Part shown: piece after piece, positions 63,918-64,000 of the stretch
How the letters are laid out: each line of letters opens with the position of its first letter
Numbering within the stretch: the first letter of the stretch is position 1
From: Sphingobacteriales bacterium
Lineage (GTDB): Bacteria > Bacteroidota > Bacteroidia > Chitinophagales > UBA2359
Length of the DNA stretch: 64,000 nucleotides
NCBI GenBank assembly: GCA_016711295.1
Contig: JADJTE010000011.1
Location: 165,174 to 229,173, forward strand
Reading direction: 5' to 3'
Position numbers and translations under genes: made by a program
The notes under the pieces: generated by a model
What the model was told of the DNA's origin: nothing
The model's database searches: none
The model's input: only the letters and a program-made list of their open reading frames with translations

Positions 63918-64000
63918 ATACACAGCCGTCCATAGCCCGCATCGATGGCGCGGGGCGAAATTCGGGCGAAGCTCCCGCGCGAAGGCATACGGCGGCTGTG
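63918..64000. repeat. Interrupted inverted repeat at the window end
   Basis: CACAGCCG at 63919-63926 pairs with CGGCTGTG at 63993-64000, and an inner CGCGGGG pairs with CTCCCGCG. The whole 80-base stretch could fold into a long stem with bulges. It is cut at the window edge, so its nature (element end, structured RNA, or terminator) is open. Confidence 0.5.

Larger units (their letters stand above)
63646..64000. other. Terminal stretch with direct and inverted repeats, no gene
   Basis: No open frame of interest. It contains three imperfect copies of a ~45-base unit and a large interrupted inverted repeat at the window end (separate entries). Confidence 0.6.

Noticed and set aside
1..64000. 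tRNA, rRNA and tmRNA genes
   Set aside because: No cloverleaf with TTCGA-type T-loop and CCA end, and no rRNA-like sequence, was recognised; a covariance search was not possible.

Overview
The window reads as chromosomal DNA of a Bacteroidota bacterium, probably from the Chitinophagia/Saprospiria side of the phylum; the rank below phylum is a guess. The evidence is a PorP/SprF-type type IX secretion (T9SS) protein, GldC, many secreted proteins with T9SS type A or type B C-terminal signals, DUF6089, DUF6702, DUF4153 and Porin_10 families, and promoter -7 boxes of the TAnnTTTG form. No rRNA, tRNA, CRISPR array, prophage or transposase gene was seen.

Layout. 1-12.5 kb: end of an outer-membrane barrel, gatC, an orphan rfbC between two short transposable elements, a YqaA-like membrane protein, PorP/SprF, an SRPBCC-like protein with a glutaryl-CoA dehydrogenase, a broken neutral ceramidase, a broken MFS transporter, thrB with a DUF6702 protein, a holin-like protein and a thioesterase. 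12.6-21.4 kb: a second MFS transporter, a DUF4153 protein, PhoH, an ECF sigma factor followed by an ICMT-like methyltransferase and an anti-sigma-like/beta-barrel protein, and hemL. 22-28.9 kb: a large T9SS cargo gene in three frames, then two polytopic envelope-polysaccharide type proteins (GT-C type and O-antigen ligase type). 29.6-38.4 kb: a CxxCH-like secreted protein, a DUF6089 protein, a 39-bp tandem repeat, an operon of a kinase-RapZ fusion and a Roco GTPase with leucine-rich repeats, and a long conserved hypothetical protein. 38.6-47.9 kb: a parallel beta-helix cargo protein, an EthA-like monooxygenase, a PP2C-like protein that has lost its metal ligands, a DEAD-box helicase with a long structured leader, and prmC. 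48-55.5 kb: a cluster of exported proteins (subtilase with a type B signal, lipoprotein, dockerin-bearing protein, Omp28-like protein). 55.5-64 kb: coaBC, a block of mobile elements, gldC-tadA, a putative barrel, a flavin reductase, a Porin_10 porin, a toxin-like C-terminal fragment with a small membrane protein, and repeats.

Two things dominate. First, about twenty single-base indels, mostly in homopolymer runs, break some fifteen genes, including housekeeping ones such as phoH and tadA. A consensus error in the assembly is the simplest explanation, so most of the broken genes are probably intact in the cell. Second, two families of small non-autonomous inverted-repeat elements can be defined from sequence alone. 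R1 has 12-15 bp ends starting GTAAC and 8-bp target duplications. M has ends starting TGGT and a 4-bp CTAA duplication at one copy. Each family is found inserted into a copy of the other.

The best candidates for unusual biology are the Roco GTPase / kinase-RapZ pair, the PP2C-like pseudophosphatase fused to a membrane segment and TPR-like tail, the sigma factor locus with an inner-to-outer-membrane barrel protein, and the structured leader of the RNA helicase.
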